Shown one piece after another: positions 29,712 to 38,144 of a stretch of DNA of 64,000 bases. Under the pieces are notes generated by a model. That model was not told the DNA's origin. It was given only the letters and a program-made list of their open reading frames with translations, and ran no database searches. The translations under genes were made by a program, and so were the position numbers. Origin of the DNA: Hoylesella marshii DSM 16973 = JCM 13450 (GTDB lineage Bacteria; Bacteroidota; Bacteroidia; Bacteroidales; Bacteroidaceae). The stretch spans positions 1,199,887 to 1,263,886 of the forward strand of contig NZ_GL397214.1 of assembly GCF_000146675.1 (NCBI RefSeq), written 5' to 3'. Position 1 is the stretch's first letter, and every line of letters begins with the position of its first letter.

Positions 29712-30229
29712 CTGCGTCTAAGGCATTAAATAAGTTATCTATTGCTACAATAATTCGTGCTTGTTCTTCTTTGGGAGGCAAAGGTATTTTGATGTGTTCC
29801 ATCTTTGATTTATTTACTATAGAAATAGTTACAGCAGATGACTTTTCCATCAAACTATTTTGGAAATAAGTTGATGTACACAAATGATATAAATAGTCTG
29901 GGAAAATAGCTAATGAGGGAATTGCTGTGTTTATTTGCTGGTTTGTAGTGCCTTCTTGCTCGATATAGCCGACTTTTCCGATACTCCCTATACAGCATAT
30001 TGCAATAGAGTTCGGCGGTATAATCCTGGAGACGTCTCGACCTTTAGTTGTTAGGTATTCCGATGCCGTATTTGTATGTCTACCAGCATCTAAATCTGAA
30101 GGTTTATAAAGAGGAAAATTTCCTCCATAATAAGAAAGGTTAGACTTGCTGGGAGTTGAACCTGTTACTATTTTTGCTACGTCCATAAGCTCACAAATAC
30201 TCCATCCTTTTGGCAACTGCGCATAATGC
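29695..30229 (-). pseudogene. Silent hsdS cassette with one alternative TRD2
   Basis: An HsdS half-protein without promoter or conserved N-terminal region: LPKGWSICELMDVAKIVTGS through PPKEEQARIIVAIDNLFNAL. It starts within repeat IR1 and ends at the dyad with hsdS. Inversion of 29214-30232 would fuse this TRD in frame to the expressed hsdS. It is a storage cassette, not a decayed gene; the pseudogene type is used for want of a better one. Confidence 0.88.
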
Positions 30230-30232
30230 CCG
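30212..30232 (-). repeat. Inverted repeat IR1, right copy
   Basis: Perfect inverse copy of 29214-29234. It lies 48 bases before the recombinase start codon. Confidence 0.92.
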
Positions 30233-30279
30233 ATATACTTTATTATATTGTTACTTTATTCATTATAAATCAATGTAAT

Positions 30280-31083
30280 ATGGTAACAACATTTCAGAAG
30301 CATCTTGCTAAGACCAACTTGGCACCAAACACCATCACATCGTATGTGTGGACAGTGAACTACTTCTTTGAACATTACAAGGAAGTGAATAAAAAGAACC
30401 TTTTAGCATACAAAGGATTCCTTGTAGAGAATTTTAAGCCGCAAACAGTTAATCTACGCTTACAGGCTATCAACAAGTTCCTGGAATACTCGAAGCAAGA
30501 GAAACTGAAAGTGAAGTTTGTAAAGGTACAGCAAAAGAACTTCTTAGAAAATGTGATAAGTGATGCCGACTACAAGTTCTTGAAGACCAAGCTAAAGGCT
30601 GATGGCTTTGATGAGTGGTACTTCACAATATGGTTTATGGCAGCAACGGGCGCACGTGTCAGTGAATTGTTGCAAATTAAAGCAGAGCATGTACAAGTAG
30701 GGTATCTCGATCTTTATAGTAAAGGTGGCAAGATAAGGCGTTTGTATATTCCTAAGAATTTACGGACAGAAGCAAACAAGTGGATTAAAGAGAGGGGATT
30801 AAGTTCGGGATATATATTTCTCAATCGCTTTGGCAATCGAATCACAACACGTGGTATTGCCCAACAGCTTAAACATTTTGCTGAAAAGTATGGCATCAAT
30901 AGGGATGTGGTTTATCCACATTCTTTCCGCCACCGCTTTGCAAAGAATTTCCTCGACCGTTTCAACGACCTTGCGCTATTAGCCGACCTTATGGGGCATG
31001 AAAGCATAGAGACCACTCGTATCTATCTACGCAGGACAGCGAGTGAGCAACAGAAGATAGTGGATAAAGTGGTGAATTGGTAA
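30280..31083 (+). CDS. Tyrosine recombinase, likely hsdS invertase
   Basis: A phage-integrase-family protein of 267 residues with a SAM-like N-terminal domain and catalytic Arg126 (ATGARVSELL), His214 and Arg217 (HSFRHRF), a GHESIETTRIY motif with the last His and the Tyr. The short form resembles the Tsr-type invertases found beside shufflon-like hsdS loci in Bacteroides. The start MVTTFQKHLAKTNL was chosen over an upstream hydrophobic ATG that would overlap repeat IR1. It is flanked on both sides by inverted silent hsdS cassettes. Confidence 0.9.
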   Translation: MVTTFQKHLAKTNLAPNTITSYVWTVNYFFEHYKEVNKKNLLAYKGFLVENFKPQTVNLRLQAINKFLEYSKQEKLKVKFVKVQQKNFLENVISDADYKFLKTKLKADGFDEWYFTIWFMAATGARVSELLQIKAEHVQVGYLDLYSKGGKIRRLYIPKNLRTEANKWIKERGLSSGYIFLNRFGNRITTRGIAQQLKHFAEKYGINRDVVYPHSFRHRFAKNFLDRFNDLALLADLMGHESIETTRIYLRRTASEQQKIVDKVVNW

Positions 31084-31113
31084 AGTCACATCAGACCTTA
31101 GAAGTGTATTCAT

Positions 31114-32376
31114 TTACACTTCTAAGGCATTTTGAATATCATCAAGAATAAAAAACATTTTTTCTATCTTTTGAACGATTCGTTGTTGCTCTGCAAGAGG
31201 AGGTAACGGAAATAGCCATTCATCAATATGTCCTTTATTTATAGAAGGTGAATTGTCTCCTTTCATAAATTGGTTTAATCCATTTACCACATTATCAGAA
31301 ATCATAAGATAATAGCAATAGTCAGGATGGAGAATTTGGGGAATAGAGCTACACACATAAAATCCCGTTGATGCTATACAATTATCATTAGTAACCTTAG
31401 CAATATTACGTAAATACGGACGAACCATCGAAAAAACAACATCATTCTTTTGTGTGTAACGATTGGCTCTACTTGGTGCATTTACCGTTTTTATTGTTTT
31501 AACTTCACTGATTATTTGCCGTTTATTATCAATGGAATCAATATCAATATACTGAAATTTTTCATTCGTAGGCTTTGTAGATTTCATGGGTGCAAAAATA
31601 TTCTTTCCTTTCACCCATGTCCAACTTTGGGGCAACTTCCTACTATGCCCGTTATCACAAGTGATTTGTGCCTTAGGATTGATGCGTCTGACCAGTTCTA
31701 TCGCAGGCTCATCGTTTGGGTCTTGTGGGACAAGTTTGCCATGGATGGCAAGGTCAAGAATTTTACTTTTCGTCTGCTTGATGGCGGTCTGTAGTTCTAC
31801 TTTACCTTGTTCAATGGTATCTATCAAAGCAAACCAACGCTCTATCTCAGCCACAATGCGCTGCTGTTCAGAAAAGGGAGGAAGGGGTATGTAGAAATTC
31901 TTTAGCACATCAAAAGGCGGAATATTTTTGATAGCAGTTCCTTTACTTTCTTTGTATGCTTCTTCTTTTAGGATATAATCAAAGTAGAGTAAATAGAATT
32001 TTTCTATATCTCTATTGTATAAACGGACAAGCATTAAAGCTTGATTTATTATTCCTTCCATTGGTTCTTGGGGTAGAACAAAAGTTTCACCAATAGTTCC
32101 AGCACAGCTTACGATAATATCAAAAGGCTGAATAGCAAAAGCTATCAGTTCTTGATATTTCTCTTTGGAAATGTAGTAAGTTCCTAACTTTTCATTTTTT
32201 TGTATAGCATTCTTCTGTTCATAGACTTTGTAAGTATTATCCCCTTTGAGGACAAACATAGACTTTGTTAAGCTACTTCCAAATGGCCCTTTCTTATAAA
32301 AAGCAAGGTCATCAAGTTTACACCATACCCACCCCTGTGGCACTTCAAACGGCACATCCTGCTCATAATGGTGCAT
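31114..32376 (-). pseudogene. Silent two-TRD hsdS gene
   Basis: Encodes a nearly complete HsdS (about 420 residues) with two TRDs (TRD1b from VPQGWVWCKLDDLAFYKKG; TRD2c from LPQSWTWVKGKNIF) and the central repeat AIKQTKSKILDLAIHGKL. It lacks the N-terminal conserved region: it begins at the repeat IR2 sequence HHYEQDVP. Opposite in strand to the operon and with no visible promoter, so it should be silent until recombined into the expression locus. Confidence 0.86.
32350..32374 (-). repeat. Inverted repeat IR2, right copy
   Basis: Perfect 25-bp inverse copy of 28548-28572, at the 5' end of the silent two-TRD gene. Confidence 0.9.
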
Positions 32377-32584
32377 ATAAGAAGAATTAAGCTATTACAT
32401 GTTTTCAATGGTATGTAATAAGAGAGAAAGATATGAGTTTGACAATAAAAGGGGGAAATACTCACAAACAGTCAAGAGGTTAAAAGGTTCTTTGTCCAAC
32501 CAGCTATCAATAAAAATGCAACTGTAAATGCAACTATAAATGTAGAAAATGCAACTGTAAGTCCCAATGATACTATTGATAAAA

Positions 32585-32998
32585 TATATCCTTCCACCTT
32601 GATGATTTTATTTTGAAAATCATAGTTCCAAAAGTTATGTCAGAACAAGAAATGTCTGTGAAAGAGAATACAGATAAGGTAGCTGATACCCTCTCGAAGG
32701 TACATAAAAAGGTTACTGATGAGCAGGCAAAGGTATCTGATAGGGTTACTGATAAACAAACTAAGGTTACTGATAAGCGAGAGATGATAGTAGAAAAAGC
32801 AGTGGCTAAAGCATTAGAAAATGGTAATAAATTAACGCAAAATCGTATTACCAAAATCCCTATATAACCAAGATGGAACTTGCTTCTGCTGTTGGTATTA
32901 GTGCGACTTCTATTATGCGTAATATCGAATATATGCGTAATAAGTACCTTCGCCGTGTTGGACCAGATAATGGTGGCTTCTGGGAAATCATAGAATAA
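32585..32998 (+). pseudogene. Remnant of an AlbA_2/RecG-like ATP-binding regulator
   Basis: The first part reads FILKIIVPKVMSEQEMSVKE followed by the repeated KVTDxQxKV linker typical of these proteins, then stops at 32867. In another frame NPYITKMELASAVGISATSI continues into a winged helix-turn-helix ending VGPDNGGFWEII and a stop at 32998. The N-terminal AlbA_2 domain is missing. The 32377-32584 stretch before it holds nothing recognisable. Confidence 0.7.
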
Positions 32999-33058
32999 TA
33001 TGGCATTATAGCAAGCCCAACCAAGTTTCCCGTTTGGTTGGGCTTGTTCCGTATAGAG

Positions 33059-33706
33059 TTACTTCAATTTTCTTTGCATCAGACTGTCTGCCTTCTGCTT
33101 CAATTCCAAGTCGTACCCATCAGCTTTCTTCTTGATTTTTCCGATTGTGGTTTCGTTACGATGAATGTCAAACACATCGTTGAGCCATAGTATTTCCTTC
33201 GGGCTGCAACCTCGCCATACTCTGATAATTCGGAACTTTAAAGCATCGTCATTATATTGCTGTTTGCTTTGCCACAACCAGAAGTTGCCAACCAAAGAAG
33301 CGAGACACACAACTGCTGTTATAACCACATAGGTAAAGACTTTAGACGATTTGATGTCAAATCTATGCTTGTGGATATGTTCTTGTGGTTGTGGCTGCTC
33401 TTTCTGCTCCTTCCACTCATGTAACATAGTCAATACGCTTGCCACCAACTTATCAATGGATTTGGCTTCCTCATCCTTGATACGCATTTGTATGGCTATA
33501 TACTTATTGAGTATCTCCTTCGTTTTCTGCTCATATTGTTTGAGCAGTTCTTGATCATGCTGTTCATTACTTTGCGCTGGAATAGTAGGTGTAGGAAGAG
33601 AAACAGAACTGATGTCCTTTTCTTTAAGTTCCCTTACTTCCTTGTAAATTATTTCCAACTTGTTCTTGATTTCCTCAAAGAGGACAAATGTATTATTATC
33701 TGCCAT
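33059..33706 (-). CDS. Mobilization-region protein with coiled coil and one membrane segment
   Basis: Residues 1-100 are charged and helical (IKNKLEIIYKEVRELKEKD, QKTKEILNKYIAIQMRI). A single membrane segment (VFTYVVITAVVCLASLVG, about 126-143) follows, then a basic tail. It lies two bases after the relaxase stop on the same strand, as in other Bacteroides mobilizable elements where a small membrane protein follows the relaxase. It may tether the relaxosome to the membrane or to a helper coupling protein; this is inferred. Confidence 0.72.
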   Translation of the reverse strand: MADNNTFVLFEEIKNKLEIIYKEVRELKEKDISSVSLPTPTIPAQSNEQHDQELLKQYEQKTKEILNKYIAIQMRIKDEEAKSIDKLVASVLTMLHEWKEQKEQPQPQEHIHKHRFDIKSSKVFTYVVITAVVCLASLVGNFWLWQSKQQYNDDALKFRIIRVWRGCSPKEILWLNDVFDIHRNETTIGKIKKKADGYDLELKQKADSLMQRKLK

Positions 33707-33708
33707 AG

Positions 33709-34629
33709 TTATAAATGTATTTTACGTTTTTTCTTTTTCTTCTTTTTATCAAGTGTATTATAAACTTCCGCAGGGACTGTGCCGTGAGACTGAAACAAGT
33801 CTAATCCTCCCTCAATGAAATCATTGACAAGTGTGCTCGTAGCATCTGTAACATCTGATATAAGATTGATGGTTCCTTGTGCCTGTTGACAGTTTTCTTT
33901 GTTATTCTGCTGCAAGGCAAAATCAATCTTGGAATAGCTGCAACTCCTATCTACCTTTGAGCCGTTGAAATGATAGCCGTTCTTCTCAAAGATAATGCCT
34001 TGTACTTCTTGTGTATTGCCTTTGTATTTAAAGTGCACATCAATCCCTTCATTTCTCAGGTGAGCGAGTAATGATTTCCAATTCCTGCTTTTAGGAATCT
34101 TTTCCCTTAAAGCCTGATAAATCTCATACTTGGTCTTGTCTGGTTCTTTCAAGCGGTGTTCCTTGATTTTTTCCTTGCCACTGGCAAAGTATAAATCATA
34201 TTTAGTGGTCAGTTCCTTACAAATCTTCTCGCTTCTGAATCTGTCGTTTTTGTCGGAAATGGTCTTGCCGTGATTGTCTATCCTATTGAAAGCAATATGG
34301 ACATGCGGATGATCCTTGTCAAAATGGCGACCTATGATATACTGCGTATCTTTTATCCCCATTTTCTCCATATACTCACGAGCGACTTGTGTCATGAACT
34401 CGTTGCTTAATTTGAGAGAATCCTGTGTGGAGAAACTCAAGGAGATATGTCCGACGACCTTACTCACTCTTGGGTTTAGATTTGTTTGGTCGATGAAGCT
34501 CTGAATGATGTGGCTAATATCATCTGTCCTTACACCCGAACTATCTATAAGTTCCGTTCCCTTCTTCGGATCGAGGATGTAGTTAATAACACCCTTGAAG
34601 CCTGAACCTTTCATAAGCTTAGCTATCAT
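33709..34629 (-). CDS. mobB: Relaxase (MobP-type mobilization nuclease)
   Basis: Nicks the transfer origin and leads the strand into the recipient. It has the N-terminal Tyr motif (INYILD, Tyr17), GHISLSFS with His61, and the metal-binding HUH signature HFDKDHPHVHIAFNRI (His102 to His111). The C-terminus ends in a run of seven lysines. It overlaps mobC by four bases. No type IV secretion genes are in the window, so transfer must use a helper element. The gene symbol follows Bacteroides usage and is not certain. Confidence 0.9.
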   Translation of the reverse strand: MIAKLMKGSGFKGVINYILDPKKGTELIDSSGVRTDDISHIIQSFIDQTNLNPRVSKVVGHISLSFSTQDSLKLSNEFMTQVAREYMEKMGIKDTQYIIGRHFDKDHPHVHIAFNRIDNHGKTISDKNDRFRSEKICKELTTKYDLYFASGKEKIKEHRLKEPDKTKYEIYQALREKIPKSRNWKSLLAHLRNEGIDVHFKYKGNTQEVQGIIFEKNGYHFNGSKVDRSCSYSKIDFALQQNNKENCQQAQGTINLISDVTDATSTLVNDFIEGGLDLFQSHGTVPAEVYNTLDKKKKKKKRKIHL

Positions 34630-34979
34630 CTTCGTATCAAATTTAGGATTTCATCAATCTTGGCAAGGATAAGTTTATGGAAGGGCGCAATAGCATAGAA
34701 GCCGTCCGCATTGGCACGATGTGCCAACTGATTGAGATTGTTTGCCATACCACACAGCTTGCGGATGAAGTCAGCCTGCTCAATGGTCAAGCGTTCAATC
34801 ACATTTCCTTTATCGAGAACTTTTCTTACAAATTCACTCATGGATATTCCTGCGCTTATGGCTTTGCCTTTGAGTGTATAGTAATCCTCAGTGGTAAGTT
34901 TTACCGTGATGCGGTATTTCTTTTTTTCGGCTGCGCCTTTGGTTGGACGACCGCCTTTGTTGTATTCTGATTTAGTCAT
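34626..34979 (-). CDS. mobC: MobC-like relaxosome accessory protein
   Basis: A small DNA-binding protein of 117 residues with a ribbon-helix-helix N-terminal part (KYRITVKLTTEDYYTLKGKA, AGISMSEFVRKVL) and the MobC signature IRKLCGMANNLNQLAHRAN. It helps the relaxase open the transfer origin. Its start is 66 bases from the dyad proposed as oriT. Confidence 0.9.
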   Translation of the reverse strand: MTKSEYNKGGRPTKGAAEKKKYRITVKLTTEDYYTLKGKAISAGISMSEFVRKVLDKGNVIERLTIEQADFIRKLCGMANNLNQLAHRANADGFYAIAPFHKLILAKIDEILNLIRR

Positions 34980-35044
34980 AATTGTTTCTTTAATTGATTT
35001 GATGGAGACCAGCGGGATAATCCTCTACACCTATCTTGGGAGGT

Positions 35045-35086
35045 GGAGCAAGTGGTTTGGGTATGCCCAAAACATAAACTTGCTCC
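35045..35086. other. Candidate oriT (nested dyad upstream of mobC)
   Basis: GGAGCAAGT (35045-35053) and ACTTGCTCC (35078-35086) are perfect outer arms. Inside lies a second dyad, TTTGGG-TATG-CCCAAA (35056-35071). No T-run follows. Its location just upstream of mobC and the relaxase is where transfer origins of this family lie. The nick site is not identified. Confidence 0.5.
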
Positions 35087-35120
35087 CCGAAAAATAGAAG
35101 ATGTAAGGCATCTACCACAT

Positions 35121-36050
35121 TTATAATCCAAACCCCTTGTTTCTTTTTACTTCTGCTTTCTCTGGTTGCTTAATTTCTGCACATAGATACTCGTTGAAGT
35201 CCTTAAAGCCATTGTATAGCGTGGAGCAATTAGAAACAGAATCGCCTAATTCTTTGGCTAATTGTTGATAAGCATTCCTGCCTGCATCATCATTATCCAA
35301 GTAGCATTGGATACTGTCGTAATGCGACAATTTCTCTGTAATCTTATGAATATTTGATACAGAATTGAGTACCACATAATCTTGTTGGCTTAACTCCGTC
35401 CGCTGCGGATTCTTCAGTTTCCTTAATGTCATAAAAGACAAAAAGTCCATAAAGCCCTCGAAAAGGCAACAATTCTTCTTCGACTCATGGGCATAGAAAA
35501 CACTAATATCCTTTGGAGCAATGCAGCCTTTGAAGAACGGGTTGCGTATTTCATACCCACCTGCACTATTGGGAAAACCTATCCCAAAATAATGCTTACC
35601 ATTAGAGTCGTAATGAAGTTCTTTACACACAGTGGTAGCTACTTCCATGTCAATACATCTTTCATGTGAGTATCTGATAAGGGCAGGATGTGTCAAAGGT
35701 AGAACTTTTAAGTTCTCAAAGGGGTGTGCGTGTTGTGGTGATTCCTTCCTTGAATAAGGAATAGATAAGGGATGCACACAACTTGGAGCATTGCGTTCTA
35801 TCTGTCTAATAAGATAGGACACATCGGAAGACTTATATAGTTCCTCTGCCAGAGCGATGATGTTTCCACCTTTTCCTATTCCAAAGTCATACCATTGGTT
35901 GAGATTTGTGTTTACCTTGAATGAAGCATGGTGTTCTGTACGAAAGGGGGAGAGATACCATAACTTGTTACCTTGTTGTTTGATAGGTATATGTCCCAGA
36001 CTTGCAAGAAAATCTTGCAGTTTTATTGTTTTAATTTCTTGAATGTTCAT
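35121..36050 (-). CDS. Element-encoded DNA primase (CHC2-like plus Toprim)
   Basis: The start MNIQEIKTIKLQDFLASLG was chosen; an upstream ATG adds 18 atypical residues. The N-terminal part follows the CHC2 primase pattern (LWYLSPFRTEHHASFKVN, WYDFGIGKGGNIIALAEEL), but the zinc cysteines are not present. A Toprim region follows, with CLFEGFMDFLSF and CYLDNDDAGRNAYQQL. It probably primes replication of the excised or transferred strand. This is common in Bacteroides mobilizable elements. Confidence 0.87.
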   Translation of the reverse strand: MNIQEIKTIKLQDFLASLGHIPIKQQGNKLWYLSPFRTEHHASFKVNTNLNQWYDFGIGKGGNIIALAEELYKSSDVSYLIRQIERNAPSCVHPLSIPYSRKESPQHAHPFENLKVLPLTHPALIRYSHERCIDMEVATTVCKELHYDSNGKHYFGIGFPNSAGGYEIRNPFFKGCIAPKDISVFYAHESKKNCCLFEGFMDFLSFMTLRKLKNPQRTELSQQDYVVLNSVSNIHKITEKLSHYDSIQCYLDNDDAGRNAYQQLAKELGDSVSNCSTLYNGFKDFNEYLCAEIKQPEKAEVKRNKGFGL

Positions 36051-36306
36051 ATTACAATGAAGTTGAATGGTTTGAAAAATTGATGATTTGATGAAATGAA
36101 ACATAATCTACTCGTTATAAACGACTTATGTACTCATCGTAGCTTCATCACAATGCCTACCAAAGTAGAATATACTTTTATGCTTCATAGAAGTGTCAAA
36201 ATCTCGATTTCATGACTTCGTTATTTCCCGATCTCGCTCTCTAACATTTTCCCGAAATACAGAGATTTCTCCGTTATAGCACATCTGACCTTGTTTAGCA
36301 AGTTGT

Positions 36307-36348
36307 ACTTTTGTGCGGACAAAAGTGTTACCGATTTCGCGAAATCGG
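36307..36348. repeat. Two adjacent dyads in the gap before the VapE-like gene
   Basis: ACTTTTGT-GCGG-ACAAAAGT (36307-36326) is followed by the perfect 18-bp palindrome CCGATTTCGCGAAATCGG (36331-36348). The rest of 36105-36532 has no convincing gene. Dyads of this sort may be replication or regulatory sites; function unknown. Confidence 0.6.
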
Positions 36349-36532
36349 GAAATGGGGTCGCAACTCACATAAGGGAGCCTGCCAAAAGAGGAACTTGATG
36401 CATTTCTCTTTTGGATAGTATAAAATACTTCTTTCATCATTCCTTTATACTGATGAGCAAAAGGATGAATGATCAAGATGTTGCCAATCAGAATCTTATA
36501 TGCTTCTTTCATCATTTCATCAAAATAAATGA

Positions 36533-37723
36533 TTAAATGTTTGTGAGTAGTTCTTTGGTCACGGTGTAGTACCTGCCTGTTCGCTTGATAGGCGAATAGT
36601 TCCTGAAGCTATTGTAGTCAATCTGATAGGTGAGATAGGTAAGGCTGTTGGGAGCAGGCGAGAGTTTCCAAATATCCTGTACAATCCTTCGGACTTGGCT
36701 TTTGTCAGCCTTGCAGCCTGTGTTGTTTAGCAGGCACACCATATCATTGATACAGAAAGAATATTCGGTAACAACCATCTGTTCCATTACCTCTAAGCAG
36801 AGTTCAGACATTTCCAACTCAATCTTGTTTCTATTGCTACGTATTATACGCTGAAGAGCGGATGTAAAAGTCAGCTTGGGTGCAAACCACATACGACTTT
36901 CCTTTTGGGTAGATAGCGTGCGATGCTGCAGAAAATAAAGAAAGGCAGGAATCTCGGCTTTCAACTTTTGCAGAAAGTCGGTATCGTCATTCTCAAGCCT
37001 GTTTATTTTTCTTACCCAATAGCGGGTTTCTCCCACGTCAATGATAACAGGGAGTAACTCGTTATTGGAGCAGAGCACGAACTTGGCAAAGAAGGAGATT
37101 TCATCTCTATCTTTGCCTTTTGCCTCCACCTTATAAGAAAGTGTCGTACTAAGGTTTTTGAGCCGCTCGCTATCTTCCCTACGGTTGAGCAAAACTTCGT
37201 CCACAACAATAAGCAGTTTTCCTGCCCAATCAGCATTGAACTGGCTACGGAAGTCCTCATTCGTGTTGAAAGTTACATTGTTCTGGAAGACAGCTTTAAG
37301 GAAATTAAGGAATGTACTCTTGCCTGTATTCCTTTCTTCTGAAACCATCAAAAGGATGGGAAGTTTCTGCACGGGTTGGAGATAGAGTAACTGCAAGTAG
37401 TCTATGCCCAACTCATATTGTTCCCCGAAGATGTGATGTATCAGGGACTCGATGTGTGGAAACTCTCCTTCTTTTGGCTGGTGCCCTATCGGTTCATAGA
37501 GATTAAGAAACTTATCGACCACAGGCTGATAGTTCACATGGTTGGGAACAGTGCAAAAGCCGTCATACTTTGGGACTGTGGCGATGAAGTCTTTGCCATA
37601 GTCCTGCCGTAATGTCTCATTGTTCCACACAATACGCTTCTTGACGAAACCGCCATTGATGCGTGGTTGGTTCACAATCTTGTATAAGGTTGTACCAACA
37701 CGGATAAAATCTTCGTGTGCCAT
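36533..37723 (-). CDS. VapE/DUF5906-type P-loop replication protein
   Basis: A superfamily 3-like ATPase with Walker A in SEERNTGKSTFLNFL and Walker B in GKLLIVVDEV, then the sensor region AKFVLCSNNELLPVIID. It resembles phage and plasmid primase-helicases and VapE proteins, and probably unwinds the element's origin together with the primase gene upstream. The C-terminal part (about 290-396) is intact here but lost in the copy at 17073. It follows the HTH gene with a three-base gap. Confidence 0.86.
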   Translation of the reverse strand: MAHEDFIRVGTTLYKIVNQPRINGGFVKKRIVWNNETLRQDYGKDFIATVPKYDGFCTVPNHVNYQPVVDKFLNLYEPIGHQPKEGEFPHIESLIHHIFGEQYELGIDYLQLLYLQPVQKLPILLMVSEERNTGKSTFLNFLKAVFQNNVTFNTNEDFRSQFNADWAGKLLIVVDEVLLNRREDSERLKNLSTTLSYKVEAKGKDRDEISFFAKFVLCSNNELLPVIIDVGETRYWVRKINRLENDDTDFLQKLKAEIPAFLYFLQHRTLSTQKESRMWFAPKLTFTSALQRIIRSNRNKIELEMSELCLEVMEQMVVTEYSFCINDMVCLLNNTGCKADKSQVRRIVQDIWKLSPAPNSLTYLTYQIDYNSFRNYSPIKRTGRYYTVTKELLTNI

Positions 37724-37726
37724 AAG

Positions 37727-38020
37727 TTACTTCTGCATTAAGGGTTTGCTACCCATAATATACCTTTGGGCTTCTTGATTTATCTGTGCAGAAGTTTTAA
37801 TAGGGTTCTGCCGTAGCCACGCTTCAAGTTCAGCCTTCTCAAAGTAAAGCATCTTTCCTTGTGGTTTGTAATGTGGTATCAAGTTTCCTGAGGTGAGTTT
37901 GTAGAGATAACTCTTTGAGAGGTTCAAGAATCTGCTGGCTTCTTCAAAACTCAGCACGTTCTTATTCATGAATACCATTTGTTCGAGTTCTTCAACTCGA
38001 GTTTCTAATGTCTTGTTCAT
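37727..38020 (-). CDS. Helix-turn-helix protein, excisionase-like
   Basis: An HTH_17/MerR-like domain (LSFEEASRFLNLSKSYLYKLT, PHYKPQGKMLYFEKAELEAWL) preceded by a short coiled coil (LETRVEELEQMVF). The group includes excisionases and regulators that open the replication module of Bacteroides elements. It is first in a two-gene unit with the VapE-like gene and sits downstream of a palindromic operator, so it may be autoregulated. The tail ends QEAQRYIMGSKPLMQK. Confidence 0.88.
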   Translation of the reverse strand: MNKTLETRVEELEQMVFMNKNVLSFEEASRFLNLSKSYLYKLTSGNLIPHYKPQGKMLYFEKAELEAWLRQNPIKTSAQINQEAQRYIMGSKPLMQK

Positions 38021-38048
38021 ATTGAAAACATTTTGAATTAAACAATAT

Positions 38049-38092
38049 GAAGGTGCACCTTCGCTAATTATTTGTTAACGAGGGCAAAATTA
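38049..38092 (-). promoter_or_regulatory. Promoter and palindromic operator of the HTH-VapE unit
   Basis: Minus-strand -7 TAATTTTG (38092-38085) and the perfect palindrome GAAGGTGCACCTTC (38049-38062) lie between promoter and start codon. The palindrome is unchanged in the decayed copy at 18291, though nearby bases differ. Confidence 0.62.
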
Positions 38093-38144
38093 GAAACGAT
38101 AAAAGTAAATGGCGTTGAGCAATGTTTGAGGTATCAGCCTATGC

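Noticed and set aside
36210..36515. 101-codon minus-strand frame
   Set aside because: It spans two strong dyads and has no domain or start signal.
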